A stretch of 6,862 nt of DNA. It comes from an uncultured Endomicrobiia bacterium (GTDB lineage: Bacteria > Elusimicrobiota > Endomicrobiia > Endomicrobiales > Endomicrobiaceae). The position numbers were made by a program, and so were the translations under genes. The notes below the pieces were generated by a model. It was not told the DNA's origin and did no database searches. It worked only from the letters and a program-made list of their open reading frames with translations. Of this stretch, positions 1 to 6,100 are shown piece after piece. The stretch is from contig CAJOOL010000284.1 in the NCBI GenBank assembly GCA_905236115.1, positions 1-6,862 on the forward strand. The letters are read 5' to 3'. How positions within the stretch are numbered: position 1 is the stretch's first letter; every line of letters starts with the position of its first letter.

Positions 1-1
1 C

Positions 2-940
2 GTTATTATGCCGGGATATACACATCTTCAGCCTGCCCAGCCGATAATTGCTTCACATCATTTGCTTGCCTACGCTTGGATGATACAACGCGACAAAGAA
101 AGAATTATAGACTGCTTAAAAAGAACAAATGTTATGCCATTGGGCAGTGCCGCACTTGCGGGAACATCTTTTAAAATTGACAGAAATTACACGGCTAAAC
201 TGTTGGAGTTTTTCAGACCGTGCGAAAACTCCCTTGACGGTGTAAGCGACAGAGATTTCTGTGCGGAATTTATTTTTGATTTATCTTTAATTTCCGTTCA
301 TTTATCCAAACTTGCGGAAGAAATTATTACTTGGTCGTCGGTAGAATTTAATTTTATTCACATAGACGATATGTTTACTTCAGGCTCATCCATTATGCCG
401 CAGAAAAGAAACCCGGATACGGCTGAAGTTATCAGAGGAAAAGCGGGAAGAGTGTTCGGCGATTTAACCGCAATGCTTACCATAATGAAAGGTCTGCCTA
501 TAGCATATAACAGAGATTTACAGGAAGATAAGCCGCCTGTATTTGATGCAACAGATACCGTAAAACTTTGTTTGGAAGTTATTACCGATATTATGGCATC
601 GCTTACTTTTAAAAAAGACAGAACTTTAAAAAGCACCGAAAAAGGATTTTTGCAGGCGACAGAAATTGCTGATTATCTTGCACGCAAAAATATACCTTTC
701 AGAACGGCACACGGCATAGTGCAGAAAATAGTTCATTACTGTATTGATAACAATAAAACCTTGGACAAACTTTCCATAGAAGAATACAAAAAATTTTCAC
801 AAGACATAGAAAAAGATTTGTATAAATATATTGACGTAAAAAATATAGTCAATGCCAAAACTTCCTACGGCGGCACTTCCAAAAAATCGGTATTAAAACA
901 GATTGAAGAACTGAAGAAAATTTCCAAAGGCAAATTTTAG
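2..940 (+). CDS. argH: Argininosuccinate lyase, 5'-truncated by window edge
   Basis: Cleaves argininosuccinate to arginine and fumarate, the last step of arginine biosynthesis; cytosolic homotetramer of the fumarase/aspartase superfamily. The frame is open from base 2 and the family motif PGYTHLQPAQP lies at the very edge, so roughly the first 150 residues of a usual ~460 are outside the window. Numbering from the visible Met at base 8, His5 in YTHLQ is a family catalytic-site histidine, NSLDGVSDRDF spans 75-84, and the superfamily signature GSSIMPQKRNPD is at 126-137, carrying the mobile-loop serine(s) 127/128. KGLPIAYNRDLQEDK (161-175) is also typical. All expected blocks are present, so the enzyme looks intact. 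Its last codons (KISKGKF) and stop lie in a hairpin repeat (917-938). The tolC-like gene starts 27 nt downstream. Function is established family knowledge; confidence is high. Confidence 0.97.
   Translation, partial: VIMPGYTHLQPAQPIIASHHLLAYAWMIQRDKERIIDCLKRTNVMPLGSAALAGTSFKIDRNYTAKLLEFFRPCENSLDGVSDRDFCAEFIFDLSLISVHLSKLAEEIITWSSVEFNFIHIDDMFTSGSSIMPQKRNPDTAEVIRGKAGRVFGDLTAMLTIMKGLPIAYNRDLQEDKPPVFDATDTVKLCLEVITDIMASLTFKKDRTLKSTEKGFLQATEIADYLARKNIPFRTAHGIVQKIVHYCIDNNKTLDKLSIEEYKKFSQDIEKDLYKYIDVKNIVNAKTSYGGTSKKSVLKQIEELKKISKGKF
917..938 (+). repeat. Dispersed hairpin repeat overlapping the argH stop
   Basis: Bases 917-925 (AAAATTTCC) pair with 929-938 (GGCAAATTTT) around an AAA loop, with C931 bulged. 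It differs only slightly from the hairpin at 2131-2153 and shares its loop, GGC and A/T arms. It supplies the last argH codons and the first T of the stop. It may act as a weak terminator or attenuator between argH and the tolC-like gene; that role is inference. Confidence 0.55.
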
Positions 941-944
941 AATA

Positions 945-967
945 TTGGAAGATTAAAGGGAAAAAGA
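945..967 (+). repeat. Degenerate octamer-like stretch carrying the tolC-like RBS
   Basis: Purine-rich spacer between argH and the next gene. It begins TTGGAAGA, the same string that opens the octamer array at 2153-2160, and also contains AAAGGG at 955-960, seven bases before the ATG at 968, which serves as the ribosome-binding site. Its 8-bp periodicity is only suggestive here. It follows hairpin 917-938 in the same order as at the 2131 locus. Confidence 0.4.
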
Positions 968-2131
968 ATGAAGAAAATATTAAGTTTATTGCTGATTGCA
1001 TTTTTAATTTGTTCTGCAGAAAATATTTTTGCTGCTGCGGCTGCCGGGCAGAAAGTAGAAAGAATTTTGACTTTGGATGAATGTATACGGCTTGCTTCAA
1101 GTATTAACCATGATATTTTGATAAACAAAGAATCTTCTATTCTGGCGGAGCAGAGAGTAAAGGAAGCAAAATCTTTGTATTTTCCTACGCTTGATTTTAA
1201 TTTTAATATTTCAAGGTTCAGCAACGATGTTGCAACCAACATAAATTATCATTCTCTGCCTGCAATAATTTTACTGCCGGAAGGAAACAGAGAATATTTT
1301 TATTCCACTAAACTTTCTTTATGGCAGAATATTTATAACGGCGGAAGAACCAAAGCTGCCAATAAACTGGCAAAACTCAATTACGAAAAAACTCAAAATT
1401 ATTCCGATATAAAAAGAAATGAAGTTATAGGAAATGTCAGAATAAATTTTTATAAAAATTTGGCTGCAAAAGAAAAGATAAATGTTTTCAAGAAATATTT
1501 GAAAAAAAATAAAAATTCCGTTTTACAAAACCGTATGGAAATTATGCAGCACCGATACGAACTGGATATTTTGGATTTTTTGGCTTTGATAGGGCTGGAG
1601 CTGGATACGGTTATAGAGCTTGACGGGGAATTTGAAATAAAAGATTTGGATTTGAATTTGCAGCAGTGCATACTGTGGGCGTATCAGTTCCGTCCGGAAA
1701 TAAAAACCACACAGTATCAGGAAACGATGGACAGCATTGCCGTAAATTTAATAAATATGGAAAAATTTCCTACGTTAATGTTCGGAGCGGCTTACGATTA
1801 TTTGGGCGATGATACCGACCAGAAAGAAAAGGACTGGTATGTATCGTTAAATCTCAATTGGCCGATATTTGACGGCGGGGCGATGTTTTCAAGACTGAAA
1901 CAAAATAAAATTAAAGCCAGAAAATCCGCCATTGAAAGATCGCAAATTGAAGAAAAAATTAAATTGGAAGTAAGAAAAGCATTTAAGGAATATGAGTTTT
2001 GGTATGAAAAAGTTTCAAAAATAAAAAATTCAAAAACTCAAAATATGGAACAGGAACTTTTGAATATTGATATAAAATTCAACTATATTAAAAGTTTGGT
2101 AGAGCTCGGTCTGGCGATAGGGAAACAATAA
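968..2131 (+). CDS. TolC-family outer-membrane efflux protein, unusually short
   Basis: Probable trimeric outer-membrane channel for an efflux pump or type I secretion system. Residues 1-22 are a Sec signal peptide (MKK start, hydrophobic core, cleavage near IFA/AAA). Two outer-membrane-efflux repeats follow. The first starts at LTLDECIRLA and includes SLYFPTLDF, the barrel strands and WQNIYNGGR. The second starts near LQQCILWAYQFRPEIK and includes KFPTLMFGAAYDY and LNWPIFDGG. At 387 residues it is shorter than the usual 420-480. By eye against E. coli TolC, each repeat lacks about 26-28 residues around the periplasmic tip, where TolC has FNVG and YSVG. The ATG at 968 is preceded by AAAGGG with 7-nt spacing. 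A hairpin at 2131-2153 follows the stop. No inner-membrane or adaptor partner is in the window, so its substrate is unknown. Confidence 0.88.
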   Translation: MKKILSLLLIAFLICSAENIFAAAAAGQKVERILTLDECIRLASSINHDILINKESSILAEQRVKEAKSLYFPTLDFNFNISRFSNDVATNINYHSLPAIILLPEGNREYFYSTKLSLWQNIYNGGRTKAANKLAKLNYEKTQNYSDIKRNEVIGNVRINFYKNLAAKEKINVFKKYLKKNKNSVLQNRMEIMQHRYELDILDFLALIGLELDTVIELDGEFEIKDLDLNLQQCILWAYQFRPEIKTTQYQETMDSIAVNLINMEKFPTLMFGAAYDYLGDDTDQKEKDWYVSLNLNWPIFDGGAMFSRLKQNKIKARKSAIERSQIEEKIKLEVRKAFKEYEFWYEKVSKIKNSKTQNMEQELLNIDIKFNYIKSLVELGLAIGKQ

Positions 2132-2154
2132 AAAATTGCCAAAGGCAATTTTTT
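2131..2154 (+). terminator. Hairpin with T-run after the tolC-like gene
   Basis: Perfect 10-bp stem: 2131-2140 (AAAAATTGCC) with 2144-2153 (GGCAATTTTT), AAA loop, ending in a short T-run. It begins on the last base of the TAA stop. It resembles an intrinsic terminator readable on both strands, but the T-run is part of the stem, so strength is uncertain. It matches hairpins at 917-938 and 6722-6742 and so is also a dispersed repeat. Confidence 0.6.
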
Positions 2155-2221
2155 GGAAGAATAGGGAATTAGAAAAGTAGAAGATTAGCAACTACTGTTG
2201 AAAGGTTGAAGAGTTGAAAAG
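2153..2221 (+). repeat. Degenerate 8-bp tandem repeat array before and over the patatin start
   Basis: After the hairpin the spacer reads as successive purine-rich octamers (TTGGAAGA, ATAGGGAA, TTAGAAAA, GTAGAAGA, TTAGCAAC). A 5-nt break follows, then three closer copies at 2198-2205 (TTGAAAGG), 2206-2213 (TTGAAGAG) and 2214-2221 (TTGAAAAG). The third copy contains the proposed TTG start of the next gene, and the first supplies its AAAGG ribosome-binding site. Confidence 0.65.
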
Positions 2222-3173
2222 TTTAATGAACAGGAAACTAATAATTTTTATCATTAGCATATTGGCGGTAGCATCATTTACCGGCTTAGCTTTCTGTTTT
2301 GAGCAGGAAAAATTTTTACAGGATTATTTGTATAACAAAACCGTTCAGCTTCCCGATACTCAAAGACCTAAAATTATTTTGGTTCTCGGCGGAGGCGGTG
2401 CAAGAGGCTTTGCCCATGTGGGCGTTTTAAAGGCGTTAAGGGAAGCAAATATTCCCGTAGATATGGTGGTCGGCACAAGTATGGGGGCTTTGGTAGGTTC
2501 CCTTTATTGTTCCGGTGTTGAAATAGAAGAAATAGAAAAAATAGCCGAAAAAATCAAATGGACGGATATAAGCAATTTGGGTGCAACTTCTCTTGTAAAA
2601 ATGGTGCTGTCGGAAAAACTTCTTTCCACCGAAAAAATGGAAAAATATATCTCTAAAACAATCGGCGATAAATATTTCTTTCAGTTAAAAATTCCTTTTG
2701 CCTGTGTGGCGACCGATATTAAAACCGGCGAAAAAATTATTTTTAAAGAAGGTCCTGTCGCACCCGCGGCACGTGCCAGTGCCACTATCCCCGGATTGTT
2801 TGCTCCGGTATCTTACAGACAGCGTTATCTTGTAGACGGCGGACTGGTGGAAAATATTCCCGTATCGGTAGCAAAGCTGTTTAATCCTGATATTGTGATT
2901 ACGGTTGCAGTCAGTGCCGACATTACAAGAAATTCATATAAAAATGTTTTTTCTTCCCTGTTTCAAACAATATATATTCAAGGTCAGCAAAGCGACAGAA
3001 TAAATTTAAATATGTCCGATATCATAATAGCACCTAAAGTAAGCGATGTTTCCGCCATAGAGCTGAACAAGGCTTTGGAATGTATTGATGCGGGATTTGT
3101 TGAGGGTAAAAAAAATATTCAAAGAATAAAAAAGTTAATTATTCAAAAAACTTATGAAAAAAATACAAAATGA
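2214..3173 (+). CDS. Patatin-like phospholipase, exported (RssA/NTE-type)
   Basis: Likely lipid acyl hydrolase using a Ser-Asp dyad. The patatin domain starts near residue 53: oxyanion-hole motif GGGGARGFAHVG at 59-70, nucleophile elbow GTSMG at 87-91 with Ser89, and catalytic Asp208 in the DGG motif at 208-210. All three hallmarks are intact. Residues 1-28 form a signal peptide or anchor; the Cys there lacks a good lipobox (LAFC), so a lipoprotein is unlikely. The protein should act in the periplasm or at a membrane. At 319 residues it lacks the C-terminal Bam-like barrel of PlpD-type patatins. The TTG start at 2214 has AAAGG eight bases upstream; the alternative ATG at 2226 has no well-spaced site. 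It overlaps the next gene by 20 nt, implying translational coupling. The substrate is unknown. Confidence 0.9.
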   Translation: MKSLMNRKLIIFIISILAVASFTGLAFCFEQEKFLQDYLYNKTVQLPDTQRPKIILVLGGGGARGFAHVGVLKALREANIPVDMVVGTSMGALVGSLYCSGVEIEEIEKIAEKIKWTDISNLGATSLVKMVLSEKLLSTEKMEKYISKTIGDKYFFQLKIPFACVATDIKTGEKIIFKEGPVAPAARASATIPGLFAPVSYRQRYLVDGGLVENIPVSVAKLFNPDIVITVAVSADITRNSYKNVFSSLFQTIYIQGQQSDRINLNMSDIIIAPKVSDVSAIELNKALECIDAGFVEGKKNIQRIKKLIIQKTYEKNTK

Positions 3174-4722
3174 TATTAACGATTTAAAAAATTCCAAACT
3201 TCTTGTTTGGTTTCTGTGTTTTGCGGTTTTGATTTTTTCAATAATACTTTACCGCTCAACATTGAGCTATAATATCAGCGGTATGGATGACGACAGTTTT
3301 ATCCGTCTTACTTTTGACAAATATACGCTTAAAGATGTTTTTATAAAAAACGCCTTTCTTGACGATACAATCAAAACTTACTACAGACCTCTGTTAACTC
3401 TGTCTTTTATGATTGATAACAGTATCAATAAGTCGCCTGCAGTGATGCATTCGGTAAATGTGCTGCTGCACGGTGTATGCGGTATGCTGTTATTTATATT
3501 TTTAAGAAGATATTTTTTTCCAAGAGCAGTTTCTTTTTTAGCGGTGCTTTTTTTTGTTTCACACCCGGTAAATGTTTTTTCCGCTGCATGGATTCCCGGC
3601 AGAAACGATTTGATGTTGTGTTTGTTTTTTCTTTTATCTTTGATATTTTTGTTTGAATATTTAAAGAAAGATAAAAAAATATTTTTGGTGTTTCATTTTA
3701 TATCTTTTGCTTTTGCACTTTTTACAAAAGAGATTTCGGTAATTTTCCCTTTAGTATATGTTTTGGAAAGTTTGAAGATTGAAAGATTGAAAGATTGGAA
3801 GAAAAAAGTAATAAATAAAAGATTTTTGATTATTCTTTTTACTTATTTTGTAATGGTAACGGCTTTTTTAATTTTGTATAAAAGTTTTTCTTATAATGTT
3901 TTTAAACCGTCGCAGCATTTTGCCGTATTAAGAGATAATTTAAAAATAATATTTGACTATTATTCCTCGGCGTATTTATTTAATATCCATTTTACGAAAT
4001 ATTTTTTTACCGCAAGTTTTGTTTTGGGGATAATTTCCGTTATATTAAGTTTTATCTTCGTTTATTTTTCCAACTTAAAATTAAAAGAAAAACTTTTATA
4101 TTTCATTTTTCCTGCAGTAATGATGACAACGGCTCTTATTGCCGGTCAGATGTTTTTTCAGGGGTCAAGAGTTTACATTCCTTTAATTTTTATGCTTATT
4201 CCTTTTGTGTCTTTTCTTCAAAAATATTTTAATAAAAATTTTGTTTGTATTGTTTTGGCGGTTCTTACGGCAGTATCTGCATATATGACGTTGAATTATC
4301 AAAAAGTTTTTGAAAACGAAATTACCTATTTCGGTACAATAGATAAAGAAATGCCTAATTATGAAATCGTAATGGCGAATTTATATTCTTATAATTTATT
4401 GAAATACGGAAAGTTCAAGCAGGGGGCGGCAAAAGCAAGAGAAATTTACGAAGTGACAAAACATAAAAATCCGTATAACAAATATGTTTTATCCATCGTT
4501 AATATGCATGAAAAAAAATATGATAAAGCTGTGGAATTTTTGCTGCAGATTACGGACTTTGATAATGATGTTTATACAAAGCTGGTTGTTTGTTACGACA
4601 AACTCGGCGATATGCAAAAAAGTTTATATTATTATAAAATTCTTCTTAATTTAAATAATAATGACAGACTGAAAACCAATGAACTTATAAGGAAAGAACA
4701 AAATGTTTTGCCGAAAAATTAA
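3154..4722 (+). CDS. Polytopic TMTC/PMT-like (GT-C) glycosyltransferase candidate with C-terminal TPR-like segment
   Basis: Integral membrane protein with roughly ten hydrophobic segments (first at about 16-33), then a soluble C-terminus. The N-terminal half matches the GT-C/TMTC pattern: acidic first-loop motif MDDD (44-47), YYRPL (76-80), MHSVNVLLH (98-106), HPVN (137-140), PGRNDL (148-153) and TKE (191-193). GSRVYIP (337-343) lies before the last helices. Residues about 417-505 are helical pairs with TPR character (YGKFKQGAAKA, EKKYDKAVEF, LGDMQKSLYYY). GT-C enzymes transfer sugars from lipid carriers to proteins or glycans on the periplasmic side; donor and acceptor cannot be deduced here. 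The ATG lies inside the patatin gene (20-nt overlap) without a clear Shine-Dalgarno, so coupling is likely. An 8-bp repeat array (3761-3800) encodes part of a loop. The family call is by motif recognition only. Confidence 0.75.
   Translation: MKKIQNDINDLKNSKLLVWFLCFAVLIFSIILYRSTLSYNISGMDDDSFIRLTFDKYTLKDVFIKNAFLDDTIKTYYRPLLTLSFMIDNSINKSPAVMHSVNVLLHGVCGMLLFIFLRRYFFPRAVSFLAVLFFVSHPVNVFSAAWIPGRNDLMLCLFFLLSLIFLFEYLKKDKKIFLVFHFISFAFALFTKEISVIFPLVYVLESLKIERLKDWKKKVINKRFLIILFTYFVMVTAFLILYKSFSYNVFKPSQHFAVLRDNLKIIFDYYSSAYLFNIHFTKYFFTASFVLGIISVILSFIFVYFSNLKLKEKLLYFIFPAVMMTTALIAGQMFFQGSRVYIPLIFMLIPFVSFLQKYFNKNFVCIVLAVLTAVSAYMTLNYQKVFENEITYFGTIDKEMPNYEIVMANLYSYNLLKYGKFKQGAAKAREIYEVTKHKNPYNKYVLSIVNMHEKKYDKAVEFLLQITDFDNDVYTKLVVCYDKLGDMQKSLYYYKILLNLNNNDRLKTNELIRKEQNVLPKN
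3761..3800 (+). repeat. Five in-gene 8-bp tandem repeats
   Basis: Five consecutive octamers: TTTTGGAA, AGTTTGAA, GATTGAAA, GATTGAAA (two identical copies) and GATTGGAA. They encode about residues 203-216 (VLESLKIERLKDWK), at the end of a hydrophobic segment and in a charged loop. Eight is not a multiple of three, so gain or loss of one unit would shift the frame. The unit resembles the array at 2198-2221. Confidence 0.75.
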
Positions 4723-5740
4723 TAAAATATTTCTTGTTTTTTTCTGTCTTTTATTACCGCTTTTTTTTAATCAAAATATTTTCTGTGTACATAAAGAAAA
4801 CATAAGCGAAAAAATTCTTATAGAAAATATCCTGCAGGAACAAAATAAAAGAAAGAAACTGAAGAAAACAAAACAACTTTTTAATTACTATGTTAATATA
4901 AATAATTATGATAAAGTAATTCTTGTTTCAAAATATTTACTGAAATTTAATCTGTCAAAAAAGTATAAATATTTCGTTTATTACAATTTGGCAAGAGCTT
5001 ATAAGAATAACAAAAAAAACGAATATGCCGTGGAAGCTGCACAGGAAGCGGAATATATTTATCCGAATAAAATTGATATTAAAATGCTTATGGGTGAAAT
5101 TTATTTTGACAACAGTTTATATGAACTGGCGGTAACAAAATTTAAACAGGTTATTGAACTGGATAACAACCACGTTACCGCCGCCGTAAATTTGGGAAAT
5201 ATTTACAAGCGTCAGGAAAATTATAAAACGGCATTGCTGTATTATTGTAAAGCAATTAATTTAAGAAAAAATCTTCCGGTTCAGGTTTATATAGATACGG
5301 CGGTTTCATATAAAGAAACCGGAAATTCTGAAAAAGCAATAAGTATTCTAAAAGATATACGGGAAGAAAACAAAACTGCGGCATTGATTCTTGCAGATAT
5401 TTACAAGAACAAAAATGATTTTGTTTCAGCCAAAAAAGAATTGGAACCTTATGTTTATAAAAAAGATGTTGATACGGAAATATATTGTAAACTGGGAGAA
5501 ATTTTATTGTTGGCGGGCGATTATGAAAATGCAAAAAAATTAATGCTGTATTATAAATATAAGAGCAAAAATAAGAATGTTGAAGCGATTGATTTTCTTT
5601 TGGCGGAAGCCTGTTATATGTCGGGAGAGAAAGAAAAAACTTTAAAAATAATTAATAATATTCTATACTATACGAAGTCGGACTATATTAAGGAAATTAT
5701 ACACAGAACATTTTATTGTGCCCATAGCTTAATCGGATAG
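4703..5740 (+). CDS. Exported or membrane-anchored TPR-repeat protein
   Basis: Probable periplasmic scaffold or partner protein. Residues 8-28 are a hydrophobic signal peptide or anchor (no good lipobox before Cys28), followed by a charged helical segment. From about 90 to 330 there are six or seven TPR-like helix pairs, recognisable from blocks such as YYNLARAYKNNKKNEYAVEA, MGEIYFDNSLYELAVTKFKQ, NLGNIYKRQENYKTALLYY, AVSYKETGNSEKAI and LGEILLLAGDYENAKKL. No enzymatic motif is visible. The ATG at 4703 has AAGGA nine bases upstream and lies in the preceding gene (20-nt overlap). Together with the TPR-like tail of that upstream gene this suggests a shared complex, which is inference. The last seven residues (Cys339 onward) and the stop lie inside tRNA-Arg, so the natural C-terminus may have been altered. 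No specific family recognised. Confidence 0.85.
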   Translation: MFCRKINKIFLVFFCLLLPLFFNQNIFCVHKENISEKILIENILQEQNKRKKLKKTKQLFNYYVNINNYDKVILVSKYLLKFNLSKKYKYFVYYNLARAYKNNKKNEYAVEAAQEAEYIYPNKIDIKMLMGEIYFDNSLYELAVTKFKQVIELDNNHVTAAVNLGNIYKRQENYKTALLYYCKAINLRKNLPVQVYIDTAVSYKETGNSEKAISILKDIREENKTAALILADIYKNKNDFVSAKKELEPYVYKKDVDTEIYCKLGEILLLAGDYENAKKLMLYYKYKSKNKNVEAIDFLLAEACYMSGEKEKTLKIINNILYYTKSDYIKEIIHRTFYCAHSLIG

Positions 5741-5790
5741 AGCGTCGGTTTCCGGAACCGATGATTCCGGTTCAATTCCGGATGGGCATA
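5718..5790 (+). tRNA. tRNA-Arg (anticodon CCG)
   Basis: Full cloverleaf. Acceptor 5718-5724 with 5783-5789 (first pair is G-U), T8/A9, D stem GCTT/GAGC with loop containing GG (5735-5736), anticodon stem TCGGT/ACCGA, loop 5750-5756 with anticodon CCG at 5752-5754 and G37, four-base variable loop, T stem TCCGG/CCGGA with loop TTCAATT, and discriminator A5790. A20, C35 and G36 fit arginine identity. No CCA is encoded. The first 23 bases overlap the 3' end of the TPR gene, so it may be processed from the operon transcript; a weak possible promoter (TTTAAA 5641-5646, TATACT 5664-5669, 17-nt spacing) lies inside that gene. Confidence 0.95.
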
Positions 5791-5843
5791 ATAGTTTTTC
5801 TTTAGCTACTGTAATCTTTTTTATGATTTGGACAAAAATAAAG

Positions 5844-5888
5844 CTTCTGAAGAGTAAACACTTTTAGGAGTAGTGTCCCTTTCAGAAG
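5844..5888. other. Stem-loop element downstream of the tRNA, function unknown
   Basis: Outer perfect inverted repeat CTTCTGAA (5844-5851) with TTCAGAAG (5881-5888), and inner perfect stem ACACT (5858-5862) with AGTGT (5872-5876) closing a nine-base loop. There is no T-tract after it, so it is not a standard terminator. It could be a structured RNA, a protein-binding site, or the remnant of a small inverted-repeat element. I do not recognise a known RNA family. Confidence 0.4.
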
Positions 5889-5899
5889 TTGTTATATAG

Positions 5900-5905
5900 T
5901 ATAAT
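5900..5905 (+). promoter_or_regulatory. Possible -10 box (TATAAT)
   Basis: A perfect TATAAT, but no recognisable -35 at 16-18 nt upstream (that stretch is part of the 5844-5888 hairpin) and the region is AT-rich. If real, it would drive an ~80-nt RNA ending at the 5949-5991 terminator. Weak. Confidence 0.2.
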
Positions 5906-5948
5906 TTAAAAATAAAAAAAGTCAATAATTTTTATTAGTTGAATATTT

Positions 5949-5991
5949 AGAGGCGGATGAAGAATTTAATTCCCGCCCGCCTCTTTTTTTT
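5949..5991 (+). terminator. Strong Rho-independent terminator
   Basis: GC-rich perfect 8-bp stem AGAGGCGG (5949-5956) with CCGCCTCT (5977-5984), a nested GAAT/ATTC mini-hairpin in the loop (5962-5972), then eight T residues (5984-5991). Directional for the + strand, it probably ends the transcript carrying the envelope operon and tRNA-Arg, or a small RNA starting near 5912. Confidence 0.85.
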
Positions 5992-5993
5992 AA

Positions 5994-6016
5994 GGACTGC
6001 CACTATGTCGCAGCCC
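5994..6016. other. Small hairpin in intergenic region
   Basis: GGACTGC (5994-6000) pairs with GCAGCCC (6010-6016) with one A-C mismatch, around a nine-base loop. It is the most GC-rich patch between the terminator and the pilin gene. No T-tract on either side in the needed direction; role unknown. Confidence 0.3.
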
Positions 6017-6022
6017 TGCTTG

Positions 6023-6039
6023 AGTAAAAAAGTTTTACT
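6023..6039 (-). terminator. Possible weak terminator for the pilin gene
   Basis: Perfect 7-bp stem AGTAAAA (6023-6029) with TTTTACT (6033-6039) and a 3-base loop, about 60 nt past the - strand pilin stop. It is AT-rich, and read on the - strand no T-run follows the stem (the T-run is in the loop and second arm), so termination would be weak. The stretch 6041-6100 is AT-rich with nothing else visible. Confidence 0.25.
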
Positions 6040-6100
6040 GTATAAATTTATTTATAATAAATATAATAATGTTAAAACTATTAAATGAAGTAAGTGTGTA

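Noticed and set aside
358..1671. - strand open frames opposite argH and the tolC-like gene
   Set aside because: No ribosome-binding sites or recognisable domains; the + strand genes explain the region fully.
2236..2300. Lipoprotein signal in the patatin protein
   Set aside because: The Cys after the hydrophobic stretch is preceded by Phe (LAFC), which does not fit the lipobox requirement for a small residue at -1.
5844..5888. Known riboswitch, SRP RNA, 6S RNA or tmRNA
   Set aside because: None of the conserved sequence blocks of these RNAs is visible, and no gene lies downstream on the + strand to be regulated.
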